DNA of 64,000 nt from Pseudomonadota bacterium (GTDB lineage Bacteria > Myxococcota_A > UBA796 > SXON01), in NCBI GenBank assembly GCA_030684355.1, contig JAUXTN010000219.1, positions 1-64,000 on the forward strand, in the 5' to 3' direction. The notes beneath the pieces are model-generated. The model saw nothing but the letters and a program-made list of their open reading frames with translations. It searched no databases and was not told the origin of the DNA. A program made the translations under genes and the position numbers. Below are positions 55,346 through 62,823 of the stretch, in pieces; within the stretch, counting starts at the first letter, position 1, and the number at the start of each line of letters is the position of its first letter.

Positions 55346-56695
55346 CTACTCGATGCGGAGCACCGTCATCATCCCGCTGGCTTCGTGGCCGAGCAAGTGG
55401 CAATGGACCATCCAGTCTCCCGGGTTGTCCGCGAGTACCCGCAGCCGAACGCGCTGGCGGATTTTAACGTTGACCGTGTCCTCGACTGTCCGCATCGCTG
55501 GCGGCACGCCGTCGACGGAGAGGACCTCGAAGGACTGCCCGTGTAGGTGGAAGGGGTGCTCGGTAGCCGACAGGTTTCGGACCTCGATCACCGACGCCTC
55601 GCCGAGCGTGGCCGTCTCTACGGTCACCTCCGGGTAGGACTCCCCGTTGATGAGCCAGTCCTCGGCGGCAGCGCCGCCCTGGAGCACGTAGACGATGTCT
55701 GTCCAGGTGGGGTCGGCGCTCGGGGGATCCGTGGGGCCGCTCCAAGGCAGCGCGGAGCCCGGCGCCGCGGAATCCGTCATCTCGACCGACAGGAGCGTGA
55801 GCGGGTCACCGAGGGCGCTCCCGCCGCTGGGCGTGTACATGGCCGTTGCCACCTCGAAGTCCTCGTTGCTGGCGGCCCACTCGAAGTCCGCCCGGTCGCC
55901 CGGTGCCAGGAGGGCGGACGCGGGCGCGATCGGCGCGGGCAGCAGGCCCTGATCGGAGCCGATCTGTCGCAAACCCGGCCAGGACAGATCGAGGTAGCCC
56001 GCGTTGCTCGCGTTGATCATCCGGACGCGGACGACCTCCCCGGCGGCGAGCTCGACTCGGGGGGCCGTCAGGCCGTTCGCGGTCCAGAGGAGCGTGCCCG
56101 GATCGGGCGCCGTGTGCTCGTCCGCCGGGTCGGCCTCCGCCCACACATCCCAGACGATGACAAGCTCACGATCGGGCACCGGGTCAGCGGGTTCCTCGAT
56201 CACGATGGCGCCGTACAACCCGAGGTCGACCTGATGTTCAACGTCGAGGTGCGGGTGGTACCAGAACGTGCCCGCCTGGGTGGCCGTGAACGCGTAGGTG
56301 AACGTGGCCCCGGGGAGGAGCGGCTCCGACACCCACTCCACGCCGTCCATGTCGTTCGGGACCTTCAGTCCGTGCCAATGCACGGTCGTCGGGGTGTCGA
56401 TCAGGTTCTGGAAGTCGACGACGACGGTGTCTCCGACCTGCGCCCGGATCGTGGGACCTGGGTTCTGGCCGTTGTAGGCGTAGCCCTCGATCTGCAGGCC
56501 GCCGACCGTGTAGGTCGCGCGTGCGGCCTCGAGGGCCAAGTGAACGATGCCTTCCGCGGGATCGAGGTCCTCGGCCTCCGCTGGCGACTCGAGGAGGGGG
56601 GCGAGCTCGGCGAGCTCCTCCACGGGGTCGGTCGAGGGCGGGTGGATGGCCGCCGGTCCCTGGCAGGCGCTCGGCAGGAGCAGGAGGTAGAACAT
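55346..56695 (-). CDS. Multicopper oxidase, three-cupredoxin type
   Basis: This 449-residue protein contains all four copper motifs: HWHG at 106-109, HPH at 147-149, HPFHLHGQ near the C-terminus and HCHLLGHEASGM at 431-442. Met442 is the probable axial ligand of the type 1 copper. The N-terminus, MFYLLLLPSAC, is a lipoprotein signal (Cys11). Relatives such as CueO and CopA oxidise Cu(I) or metals in the periplasm. It opens the minus-strand operon that continues into czcCBA. Its start lies only 20 bases from a divergent gene. Confidence 0.92.
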   Translation of the reverse strand: MFYLLLLPSACQGPAAIHPPSTDPVEELAELAPLLESPAEAEDLDPAEGIVHLALEAARATYTVGGLQIEGYAYNGQNPGPTIRAQVGDTVVVDFQNLIDTPTTVHWHGLKVPNDMDGVEWVSEPLLPGATFTYAFTATQAGTFWYHPHLDVEHQVDLGLYGAIVIEEPADPVPDRELVIVWDVWAEADPADEHTAPDPGTLLWTANGLTAPRVELAAGEVVRVRMINASNAGYLDLSWPGLRQIGSDQGLLPAPIAPASALLAPGDRADFEWAASNEDFEVATAMYTPSGGSALGDPLTLLSVEMTDSAAPGSALPWSGPTDPPSADPTWTDIVYVLQGGAAAEDWLINGESYPEVTVETATLGEASVIEVRNLSATEHPFHLHGQSFEVLSVDGVPPAMRTVEDTVNVKIRQRVRLRVLADNPGDWMVHCHLLGHEASGMMTVLRIE

Positions 56696-56715
56696 GGGTC
56701 CGACCAGAGTATCGC

Positions 56716-57948
56716 GTGCTGCTGTCCCTCCTGCCCCTCGCCATCGCCCACGGAGACGGCTTCAGCTCCGCGGCGGTGGCGATCCACTCCGACGCCCCCG
56801 AGCAGATCTGGCTCCTCACCGAGCAATGGGGCCTCGGGCGTACCGCAGATGGGGGTGAGACTTGGGAGTGGCTGTGCGAGGAGGCGCTGGGCGTCGAGAA
56901 CATCTACGGGATCCTCGCTACGGCGCCCGGTGAGGTCGTCCTCGCGACCCGCACCGGGCTCCGCCGGGTCGCCGCGGACTGCACCGGCTCGGCCATCGCG
57001 GGGCTGCCCGAGGAGCTGTTCGTCCCAGGCGTGACGGCCTACGGCGCGGGGTTCCTCGCCATGGGATTCGGAACGGACGAGGGCGGGCTGTGGGCCTGCA
57101 CGCTGGGCGGGTGCACGCCGTCCGAGCTGATGGGCGCGGGCGTCTTTCCCAAGTCCGTGCTCGCCGACGGGGCTCGCGTGTGGGCCACGGTCGTCTACGT
57201 CGAGGGATTGGCGAGCGAGTTGTGGCGCTCCGACGACGGGATGGCCTGGACGAGGGTGCACGCCTGGGAGGCCGGCGACACCGATCCACGCGTCCTGTAC
57301 GCCAAGGGGAATCGGCTTCTCGTGTGGCGGCGAACGCGGACGGCCGACGACGCCCCGCGCCTGCTCGTGAGCGATGACGGTGGCGAGTCCTTCCGCGCGG
57401 TCCTGACGGACGGGTACTACACCGACCAGGTGCCCGCGCTGCTCGTCCTCGACGGCGTGATGCTCCTCGGCAGCGAGGCGGGCGCGCGCACCTGGCGCTC
57501 CGAGGACGGCGGGGACAACTGGACCGACGTGCGGGACGAGGTTCCCGCCGTGCGGTGCGCCACCACCGTCGGCGGCGTCGGCTGGGCGTGCGGGGACCAT
57601 CTCTTCGACGGCTTCGACCTCTCCCGCACCGAGGACGGCCGCACCTGGGTGCCCGTCGCCTGCCTGGAGGAGGCGTTTCCCTCTACCTGCTCGGCGCCGA
57701 CGTGCGACCCGTTGCTCTCGGCGTACCTGACCGCGAGCACGGAGGGAGGCGGGAAGTGCGACACGATCATCCTTCCGCCGGAGTTAGCCGTGGTCGAGGA
57801 GTCGGAGGTCCCGTGCGGCTGCGAAGGGGGCGGCGGCGCGGCGGGGCTGCTCGTGCTGCTCGCGGGATGGAGGGGCGTGCGGGTGAGGAGGGCGCTGCGG
57901 GCATGGCCGAGAGTGGTTGGCAGAACAGCCGCACGGCCGGCCGCCTGA
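56716..57948 (+). CDS. BNR/Asp-box repeat exported protein with MYXO-CTERM-like end
   Basis: A GTG at 56716 gives 410 residues with a compact signal peptide (MLLSLLPLAIAHGDG). Five BNR/Asp-box repeats are visible (TADGGETWEW, SDDGMAWTRV, SDDGGESFRAV, SEDGGDNWTDV, TEDGRTWVPV), as in sialidase or YCF48-type propellers. No sialidase catalytic set is evident. The C-terminus has PCGCEGGGGAAGLLVLLAG followed by Arg residues, a degenerate MYXO-CTERM. It is divergent from the multicopper oxidase. Confidence 0.75.
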   Translation: MLLSLLPLAIAHGDGFSSAAVAIHSDAPEQIWLLTEQWGLGRTADGGETWEWLCEEALGVENIYGILATAPGEVVLATRTGLRRVAADCTGSAIAGLPEELFVPGVTAYGAGFLAMGFGTDEGGLWACTLGGCTPSELMGAGVFPKSVLADGARVWATVVYVEGLASELWRSDDGMAWTRVHAWEAGDTDPRVLYAKGNRLLVWRRTRTADDAPRLLVSDDGGESFRAVLTDGYYTDQVPALLVLDGVMLLGSEAGARTWRSEDGGDNWTDVRDEVPAVRCATTVGGVGWACGDHLFDGFDLSRTEDGRTWVPVACLEEAFPSTCSAPTCDPLLSAYLTASTEGGGKCDTIILPPELAVVEESEVPCGCEGGGGAAGLLVLLAGWRGVRVRRALRAWPRVVGRTAARPAA

Positions 57949-57972
57949 TTGTGTTCCAGGCTGGGAACGGCG

Positions 57973-58089
57973 CTACTCGCGCGACCTGCGGTCCCACACG
58001 TGGTTCAGGATCAGCAGACAAGCCACTACGGCAACCGCTACGAGGATTCCGAAGATGGCGACTTGGCACCCCGCCTCGCACACGCCCAT
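57973..58089 (-). CDS. 38-residue single-helix membrane peptide
   Basis: The ATG at 58089 gives MGVCEAGCQV, a continuous hydrophobic helix (AIFGILVAVAVVACLLIL) and a basic end, NHVWDRRSRE. The two Cys near the outer face (C4, C8) form CxxxC. It lies 77 bases behind the ZntA-type ATPase gene on the same strand. It resembles small helper peptides of P-type pumps in size and topology only. The 22-base direct repeat duplicates the start region. Confidence 0.5.
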   Translation of the reverse strand: MGVCEAGCQVAIFGILVAVAVVACLLILNHVWDRRSRE

Positions 58090-58119
58090 GACTACCCTCG
58101 CACACGCCCATGACTACCC
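58076..58119. repeat. 22-bp tandem duplication
   Basis: TCGCACACGCCCATGACTAC plus CC occurs twice head to tail at 58076-58097 and 58098-58119, without mismatch. Each unit carries a minus-strand ATG, but the 22-base length puts the second out of frame. It looks like a recent slippage duplication upstream of the small peptide gene. Confidence 0.85.
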
Positions 58120-58166
58120 TCGATGTTTCTGAAGGTAGTGGCCGGCAAGCTGGCAGGTACGAGAGA

Positions 58167-60491
58167 TCAGGTAACGGTGGCGACCGGGACCGCAGTCGGA
58201 CGGGGGTCCTCAGGTGACCGCAACAGCCGGAGCGCGTTGAACACCACCAGGAGCGAGGCGCCCATGTCCGCCGCGATGGCTCCCCAGAGCGATGCGGCGC
58301 CCGCGAACGTGAGAACGACGAACAGCGCCTTGATCCCCAGGGCGAAGGCGGCGTTCGCTCGGATGACCCCGAGCGTGCGCCGGGAGTGGCGGACGAGCCA
58401 GGCGATCTTGCGGAGATCGTCCCCCATGAGGGCCACGTCGGCGGTCTCGATGGCGACGTCGGTGCCAGCCACGCCCATCGCGATACCGAAGGAGGCGCGC
58501 GCCAGCGCGGGGGCGTCGTTCACGCCGTCGCCGACCATCGCGATGGCGCCGTACTGGCGCTCAAGGGCCTCGACCTCGCGTACCTTGTCCTCGGGGAGGA
58601 GCTCGGCCCGCACGTCCTCGATCCCGACCGCGCGAGCCACCGCTTCCGCGGTCGCACGGTTGTCGCCGGTGAGTACGACGATGTGCCCGATCTCGCGCTT
58701 GAGCGCGGCGATCGCCGCCGCGGCATCCGGGCGGACCGCGTCGGCCACGCCGAGCAGGCCACACACGTGATCGTCGTTCCCCACGACGACGACCGTGCGA
58801 CCCGCGGAGGACATCGCGACGAGCCGCGCATGGACCTCCGGGGTCTCCTGGCCACGCTCCTCCAGCCACCGGTGGGAGCCGAGCCAGAACGTGCGCCCCT
58901 CGATCGTGCCCTCGGCACCCTTGCCGGCCACGGAGCGCACGTCGCTCGCGGGCACGGGAGCGATGCCGAGCCCCCGGGCGTGTTCGAGGACCGCCACCGC
59001 GATCGGGTGCTCGGAGCGCGCCTCGACGGCAGCCGCGCGGGCGAGGAGGCCGCGCTCGTCGTGGCCGTTGAGGGGGACCACCTCGACGACGCGGGGGCGC
59101 CCCTCGGTGAGGGTACCGGTCTTGTCGACCGCGAGCACCTTGAGCGACGCAGGGATCTCGACCAGCCGCCCGCCCTTGAGCAGCACGCCGTGGCTGGCCG
59201 CCGCCGCCAGCGCCGCCACGATGCTGACGGGCGTGGCGATGACGAGCGCGCACGGGCAGCCGATGACCAGAAGGACGAGCGCCCGATAGATCCAGACGTC
59301 CCAGGCTGCTCCAAGGAGCAGCGGCGGGACCAACGCCACGGCGATCGCCACGGCGAGCACCACGGGCGTGTAGACGCGCGCGAAACGGTCCACCCACTGC
59401 TCGGCTTCCGACCGCTTGGCCTGGCTGTCGGCGACCATCCGGACGATGCGCGCGAGCGTCGTGTCCGACGCCGCCTTGGTGGAGACGACCTCCAGCGCCC
59501 CTCCGCCGTTGATGGTCCCCGCGAAGACCTCGTCGCCTGCTTCCTTCGAGACGGGCACGCTCTCGCCGGTGATGGGGGCCTGGTTCACGTCGCTCCTGCC
59601 CGCGTGGACGCGCCCGTCGAGGGCAAATCGTTCGCCCGGCCGCACGTGGAAGACGATGCCCGGCGAGACGGAGGCGGGCTCGACCTCGACCTCGACGCCC
59701 TCCTGGACGATCCGGGCGCGCTCGGGGGCCAACCGGAGAAGCGCGGCCACCGACCTGCGCGCACGGCCCACGCTCCAGGCCTCCAGCGCGAGGGACAACG
59801 CGAAGAGGAAGGAGACCGTCGCCGCCTCGAACCACTCGCCGAGCGCCAACGCCCCCACCACGGCGATCGCCATCAGGAGGTTCATGTCGGGGCGGAGCGT
59901 CCGCGCCGCGTACCAGGCCTTGGGGAGGACGATCCAGAGCCCCGCGCCGATGGCCACGGCGTAGGCGGCGCGGGCCGACCACGGGACGGCCTCGGCGAGC
60001 CCGGCCCCCTCGGAGCCGATGGCCGCGGTCACGCCGGCGAGGGCCACATGGAGCCCGAAGCCGAGCGCCGTGCCGAGCCCGCTGGCGACGACGAGCGTGT
60101 CGCGTAGGCCCCATGCATGTGCCGCCTCGGCAGCCGTGCTCTTTGGCTCGACCCATGGCTCCGCGCGCATCCCCGTCGCGGATACGGCGCGGATGATGTC
60201 CGCCGAGGGCACGTCCGCCCGGACGCGCATCCGGCCGTTCAGCGGGTCGAACTCCAGCGATTCCTGCGGCACCAGCGGGTTCAAGGCGCGCCGGAGGACA
60301 CCGACCTCCTCGGCGCAGTCCATCCCTTGGATCTTGAAGTCGAGGGTGACGCCCGCCGGCGACGAGTCGGGGGGCGGCGCGGGCGCCGCCGTGCGCGCGG
60401 GCGGTGCCACCGTCAATCCGACGACGGCGGGTCCGGACGCCTCTGGATCGCATGGGGTCCCGCTGCCACCGGTTTCCTTTTCCTGGCTCAT
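58167..60491 (-). CDS. Zn/Cd/Pb-type P1B ATPase (ZntA-like)
   Basis: The ATG at 60491 overlaps the repressor stop (ATGA) and gives 774 residues. After a disordered start comes a heavy-metal-associated domain with GMDCAEEV (56-63), where the second Cys of the usual CxxC is Glu. The core has TGES, CPCALVIATP, DKTGT, SEHPIA and GDGVND, so it is a complete CPC-type pump. Together with the SmtB-like repressor this predicts Zn(II), Cd(II) or Pb(II) export. A longer frame from 60557 is rejected because of the coupling. Confidence 0.92.
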   Translation of the reverse strand: MSQEKETGGSGTPCDPEASGPAVVGLTVAPPARTAAPAPPPDSSPAGVTLDFKIQGMDCAEEVGVLRRALNPLVPQESLEFDPLNGRMRVRADVPSADIIRAVSATGMRAEPWVEPKSTAAEAAHAWGLRDTLVVASGLGTALGFGLHVALAGVTAAIGSEGAGLAEAVPWSARAAYAVAIGAGLWIVLPKAWYAARTLRPDMNLLMAIAVVGALALGEWFEAATVSFLFALSLALEAWSVGRARRSVAALLRLAPERARIVQEGVEVEVEPASVSPGIVFHVRPGERFALDGRVHAGRSDVNQAPITGESVPVSKEAGDEVFAGTINGGGALEVVSTKAASDTTLARIVRMVADSQAKRSEAEQWVDRFARVYTPVVLAVAIAVALVPPLLLGAAWDVWIYRALVLLVIGCPCALVIATPVSIVAALAAAASHGVLLKGGRLVEIPASLKVLAVDKTGTLTEGRPRVVEVVPLNGHDERGLLARAAAVEARSEHPIAVAVLEHARGLGIAPVPASDVRSVAGKGAEGTIEGRTFWLGSHRWLEERGQETPEVHARLVAMSSAGRTVVVVGNDDHVCGLLGVADAVRPDAAAAIAALKREIGHIVVLTGDNRATAEAVARAVGIEDVRAELLPEDKVREVEALERQYGAIAMVGDGVNDAPALARASFGIAMGVAGTDVAIETADVALMGDDLRKIAWLVRHSRRTLGVIRANAAFALGIKALFVVLTFAGAASLWGAIAADMGASLLVVFNALRLLRSPEDPRPTAVPVATVT

Positions 60492-60820
60492 CGTTCCTCC
60501 TCGGCCGAGTGGCTCGGCCCCTCGGCCGCATGGCGAATCGCGTCCTCGACGATACACCCGACGTGGTCGTCCTGGAGCTGGTAGATCACGCGCTTCCCCT
60601 GCCGCTCGGTGACGACGAGGCGCGCCTCTCGGAGCTGGCGTAGGTGGTGGGACATCGCGCTCTGCTCGACCGAGAAGGCCTCCACGAGTTCACCCACCGA
60701 GGCGGGACCGCGTCGGTGGAGCCACGAGAGCACCGCGAGGCGCACGGGATGGGCCATCACCGCGAGCAGGTCGACCGCGCGTTCGACGGCCAGGTCGGCC
60801 GGGAGCAGGGCTTTCGTCAT
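60488..60820 (-). CDS. ArsR/SmtB-family metal-sensing repressor
   Basis: This 110-residue winged helix has VMAHPVRLAVLSWLHRR and the recognition helix VEQSAMSHHLRQLREARLV. Near the end it reads DDHVGCIVEDAIRHAAE. This contains D-x-H-x10-H-x2-E, the exact alpha-5 zinc site of SmtB, CzrA and NmtR-like sensors. It therefore should release DNA when Zn (or Cd, Co) binds. It is translated first in an operon with the ATPase. The ATG at 60820 is chosen because family homology starts just behind it. Confidence 0.9.
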   Translation of the reverse strand: MTKALLPADLAVERAVDLLAVMAHPVRLAVLSWLHRRGPASVGELVEAFSVEQSAMSHHLRQLREARLVVTERQGKRVIYQLQDDHVGCIVEDAIRHAAEGPSHSAEEER

Positions 60821-60892
60821 GCGCGTTCTCGCTGGGAGGGCGCCCGGTCGCGAAGCCAAGGGCGGGACTGCGGTGGTCGATGGAGCATGCAG

Positions 60893-60936
60893 TTACCTGA
60901 TGCCTGCATCATATGAATGATTCATCATGCAGGCAA
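60893..60936. promoter_or_regulatory. Divergent promoters with nested palindromes (SmtB-type operator)
   Basis: Minus strand: TTGCCT (60936-60931), 17 bases, TATGAT (60913-60908) for the repressor-ATPase operon. Plus strand: TTACCT (60893-60898), 17 bases, AATGAT (60916-60921) for the gene at 61005. Between them lies ATGAAT, G, ATTCAT (60913-60925), nested in an outer repeat TGCCTGCAT (60901-60909) and ATGCAGGCA (60927-60935). Confidence 0.65.
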
Positions 60937-61004
60937 GGTGAAGGGCACCGTATGCCCTGTCCCGCTTCTGCCCGCTCCCGCCTACTGGGTCGGAGATCGT
61001 GCAC

Positions 61005-61337
61005 ATGACCACCCCTCGTCCCTCGTCGAGCCGCCCCAACCTTCCCCTGGTCCTCGGCGTCATCGCATGCGCCGCCTGCTGCTCGATTCCGCTGCTCGCC
61101 GCTCTCGGCGTCGGTAGCGGCGTCCTTGGCCTCATCGCCGGCGTCGCGGAACCCGTCGGGCTCTTCTTCCTGGTCGTAGGTGCGGTGGTCTCTGCCTTCG
61201 CGTACTTCGGCGTGTGGCGCAAGCGCACGACCGGCGGGGCCAGCTGCGGGTCCGCCGTGTGCAACGCGGCCGGCGCCTGCGGATGCAAGCCGTCCGTCGC
61301 GACGAGCCGAACGTGCTGGCTGCCACGATCGGAGTAG
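61005..61337 (+). CDS. Small Cys-rich two-helix membrane protein (MerT-like layout)
   Basis: This 110-residue protein has two membrane helices. The first contains CAACCSIPLLAALGVG, with Cys22, Cys25 and Cys26, and the second is GLFFLVVGAVVSAFAYFGVW. The soluble end has GGASCGSAVCNAAGACGC. Paired Cys in the first helix and a Cys-rich tail recall MerT-type mercury transporters, but sequence identity is not obvious. It is divergent from the SmtB-type repressor and followed by sigma factor 2. Confidence 0.7.
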   Translation: MTTPRPSSSRPNLPLVLGVIACAACCSIPLLAALGVGSGVLGLIAGVAEPVGLFFLVVGAVVSAFAYFGVWRKRTTGGASCGSAVCNAAGACGCKPSVATSRTCWLPRSE

Positions 61338-61385
61338 AACGCCGGACCCGATGACCAGGACGAGCGCGCCCGCATCCACACCCTG

Positions 61386-61877
61386 ATGGTTCGCGTCGCC
61401 GATGGCGAGCGCGATGCGTTCCGTGGGGTGTTCGATGGGCTCTGGCCCCTCCTGCTGGCGTTCTGCCGCCGTGGGCTCGACTCGGAGGCGGACGCGGAGG
61501 ACGCCGCGCAGCGGGCGCTGTTGAAGGTTTCCGCCCGCATCGTGGACCTCGACCGGGAGCGCGACGGCGTGGCGTGGGCGCTCACCATCGCGAGCTTCGA
61601 GATCCTCACCGTTCGCGCCCAGCGACGTCGGCGGCGTGAGGAGGGAAGCGTGTCGCAGGGCGACGTCCGCGGACCCGGGCCCACGCCGGAGGAAGAGGCC
61701 ATCGCACGCAACCTGCATGCCGCCGTGCTCGCGCTCGTGGGGCAACTGTCGGAGCGAGATCAGCAGGCGCTCCACGACGCCCTCCGGGGGAAGTCCGGAA
61801 CCGACGACACTTCGCGCAAGCGTCGCCTTAGGGCCTTCGATCGCCTTCGAGATGCCTGGAGGAAATTGCATGGTTGA
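61386..61877 (+). CDS. ECF-like RNA polymerase sigma factor 2
   Basis: This 163-residue protein has a sigma region 2 core (FDGLWPLLLAFCRRGLDSEA, then DAAQRALLKVSARIVDLDRE) and a C-terminal helical region 4 (LVGQLSERDQQALHDALRGK, then KRRLRAFDRLRDAWRKL). Its layout matches sigma factor 1 at 42768. It overlaps the following membrane protein gene by eight bases. The ATG at 61386 is the only start after an in-frame stop at 61335. Confidence 0.8.
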   Translation: MVRVADGERDAFRGVFDGLWPLLLAFCRRGLDSEADAEDAAQRALLKVSARIVDLDRERDGVAWALTIASFEILTVRAQRRRRREEGSVSQGDVRGPGPTPEEEAIARNLHAAVLALVGQLSERDQQALHDALRGKSGTDDTSRKRRLRAFDRLRDAWRKLHG

Positions 61878-62407
61878 CCTCCATCAGTTGGAAGCTCGAG
61901 CGCGGCGCGCGGCGGAACGAGGGAGAACGCTGGCTGCCGGTCGCGTCGCCCTCGTCGTCACGCCGCTGTTGCTGCTGGCCGTCGCCGTGGGCGAGCACGC
62001 GGGGGTGACGCTGGCTGTCGGTCTCGGTCTCCTGGCCACGTGCTGGGCACTGCGGTGGTGGAGTCGAGATGGATGGCTCGGCGCCTCCGCCGGGCTGAAG
62101 CTCGGGTTCCTCCCTTTCGCGGCGGGCCTGTGCACGGTCGTCACCGGGGACATCTGCCCTCCCGTCGGATCGTGGTCTGGGAGCAGCATCGTGTGCCTGG
62201 CGACCGGAGCGGTCGCGGGAGTGGGCGTCTCGCGCGCAGGGCGGACATCGTGGCAACCAGTGGTTCGCGGCGGTCGCGACCGCGGGGCTCCTGGCCTCGG
62301 TGGGCTGCGTGAGCCTCGGAGTGGGCGAGTTGCTCGCGGCGCTGGCAGGCCTCGCCGTCTGCGCAGTCGGGACCTGGGTACCCGTCCGGTGGGCCGGCGT
62401 TGCGTAG
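61870..62407 (+). pseudogene. Frameshifted membrane protein paired with sigma factor 2
   Basis: The ATG at 61870 opens a multi-helix membrane protein (LVVTPLLLLAVAVGEHAG; LGLLATCWALRWWSRDGWLG; CLATGAVAGVGVSR). Around 62230-62245 hydrophobic coding switches to another frame (NQWFAAVATAGLLASVGC; LAALAGLAVCAVGTWVPVRW), which ends at the TAG at 62405. The joined product matches the paralogue at 42247 in length and helix pattern. Either a genuine one-base indel or a sequencing error is present. In the unshifted frame translation would run on into the next gene. Confidence 0.6.
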
Positions 62408-62448
62408 TTCCGTTTCCCATCTTCGGACACCGGGCTACCGACGGACCC

Positions 62449-62781
62449 ATGGAACTCATCAAGACCGGCCTGCTGTTCGTCCTGACCGCGTTCGCGGAGA
62501 TCGTAGGCTGTTACCTGCCCTACCTCTGGCTCCGAGAGGGTCGTTCCGCTTGGCTCGTCATTCCGGGCGCCGTGAGCCTCGCCCTGTTCGCGTGGCTGCT
62601 GACGCTCCACCCCACCGGTGCGGGCCGCACCTACGCCGCCTACGGCGGGGTGTACATCGCTACGGCGGTGTTCTGGATCTGGGCCGCCGAGGGGAAGCGG
62701 CCGGACGCCTGGGATCTCACGGGCGCGGCGGTATGCCTCCTGGGCATGGGGATCATCGTGTTTGGACCCCGCGGTGCGTAG
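62449..62781 (+). CDS. YnfA/UPF0060-family small membrane protein
   Basis: This 110-residue protein with four membrane helices has GLLFVLTAFAEIVGCYLPYL, then WLREGRSAW, AYGGVYIATAVFWIWAAEGK and DAWDLTGAAVCLLGMGIIVF, a full match to the YnfA/UPF0060 pattern. The family is SMR-like and is linked to cation or multidrug export. The ATG at 62449 begins the family homology. It is the last gene of the plus-strand metal/sigma cluster. Confidence 0.88.
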   Translation: MELIKTGLLFVLTAFAEIVGCYLPYLWLREGRSAWLVIPGAVSLALFAWLLTLHPTGAGRTYAAYGGVYIATAVFWIWAAEGKRPDAWDLTGAAVCLLGMGIIVFGPRGA

Positions 62782-62823
62782 AGGTTGGGCTGCTCCCCGT
62801 CCCCTTCCTTCTGGTTGCAGCGG

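Noticed and set aside
58076..58119. Tandem repeat as a CRISPR array
   Set aside because: Only two adjacent units of 22 bases with no spacers and no cas genes in the window.
58386..60107. 573-codon plus-strand frame opposite the ZntA-type ATPase
   Set aside because: Antisense shadow of a well-supported ATPase gene.
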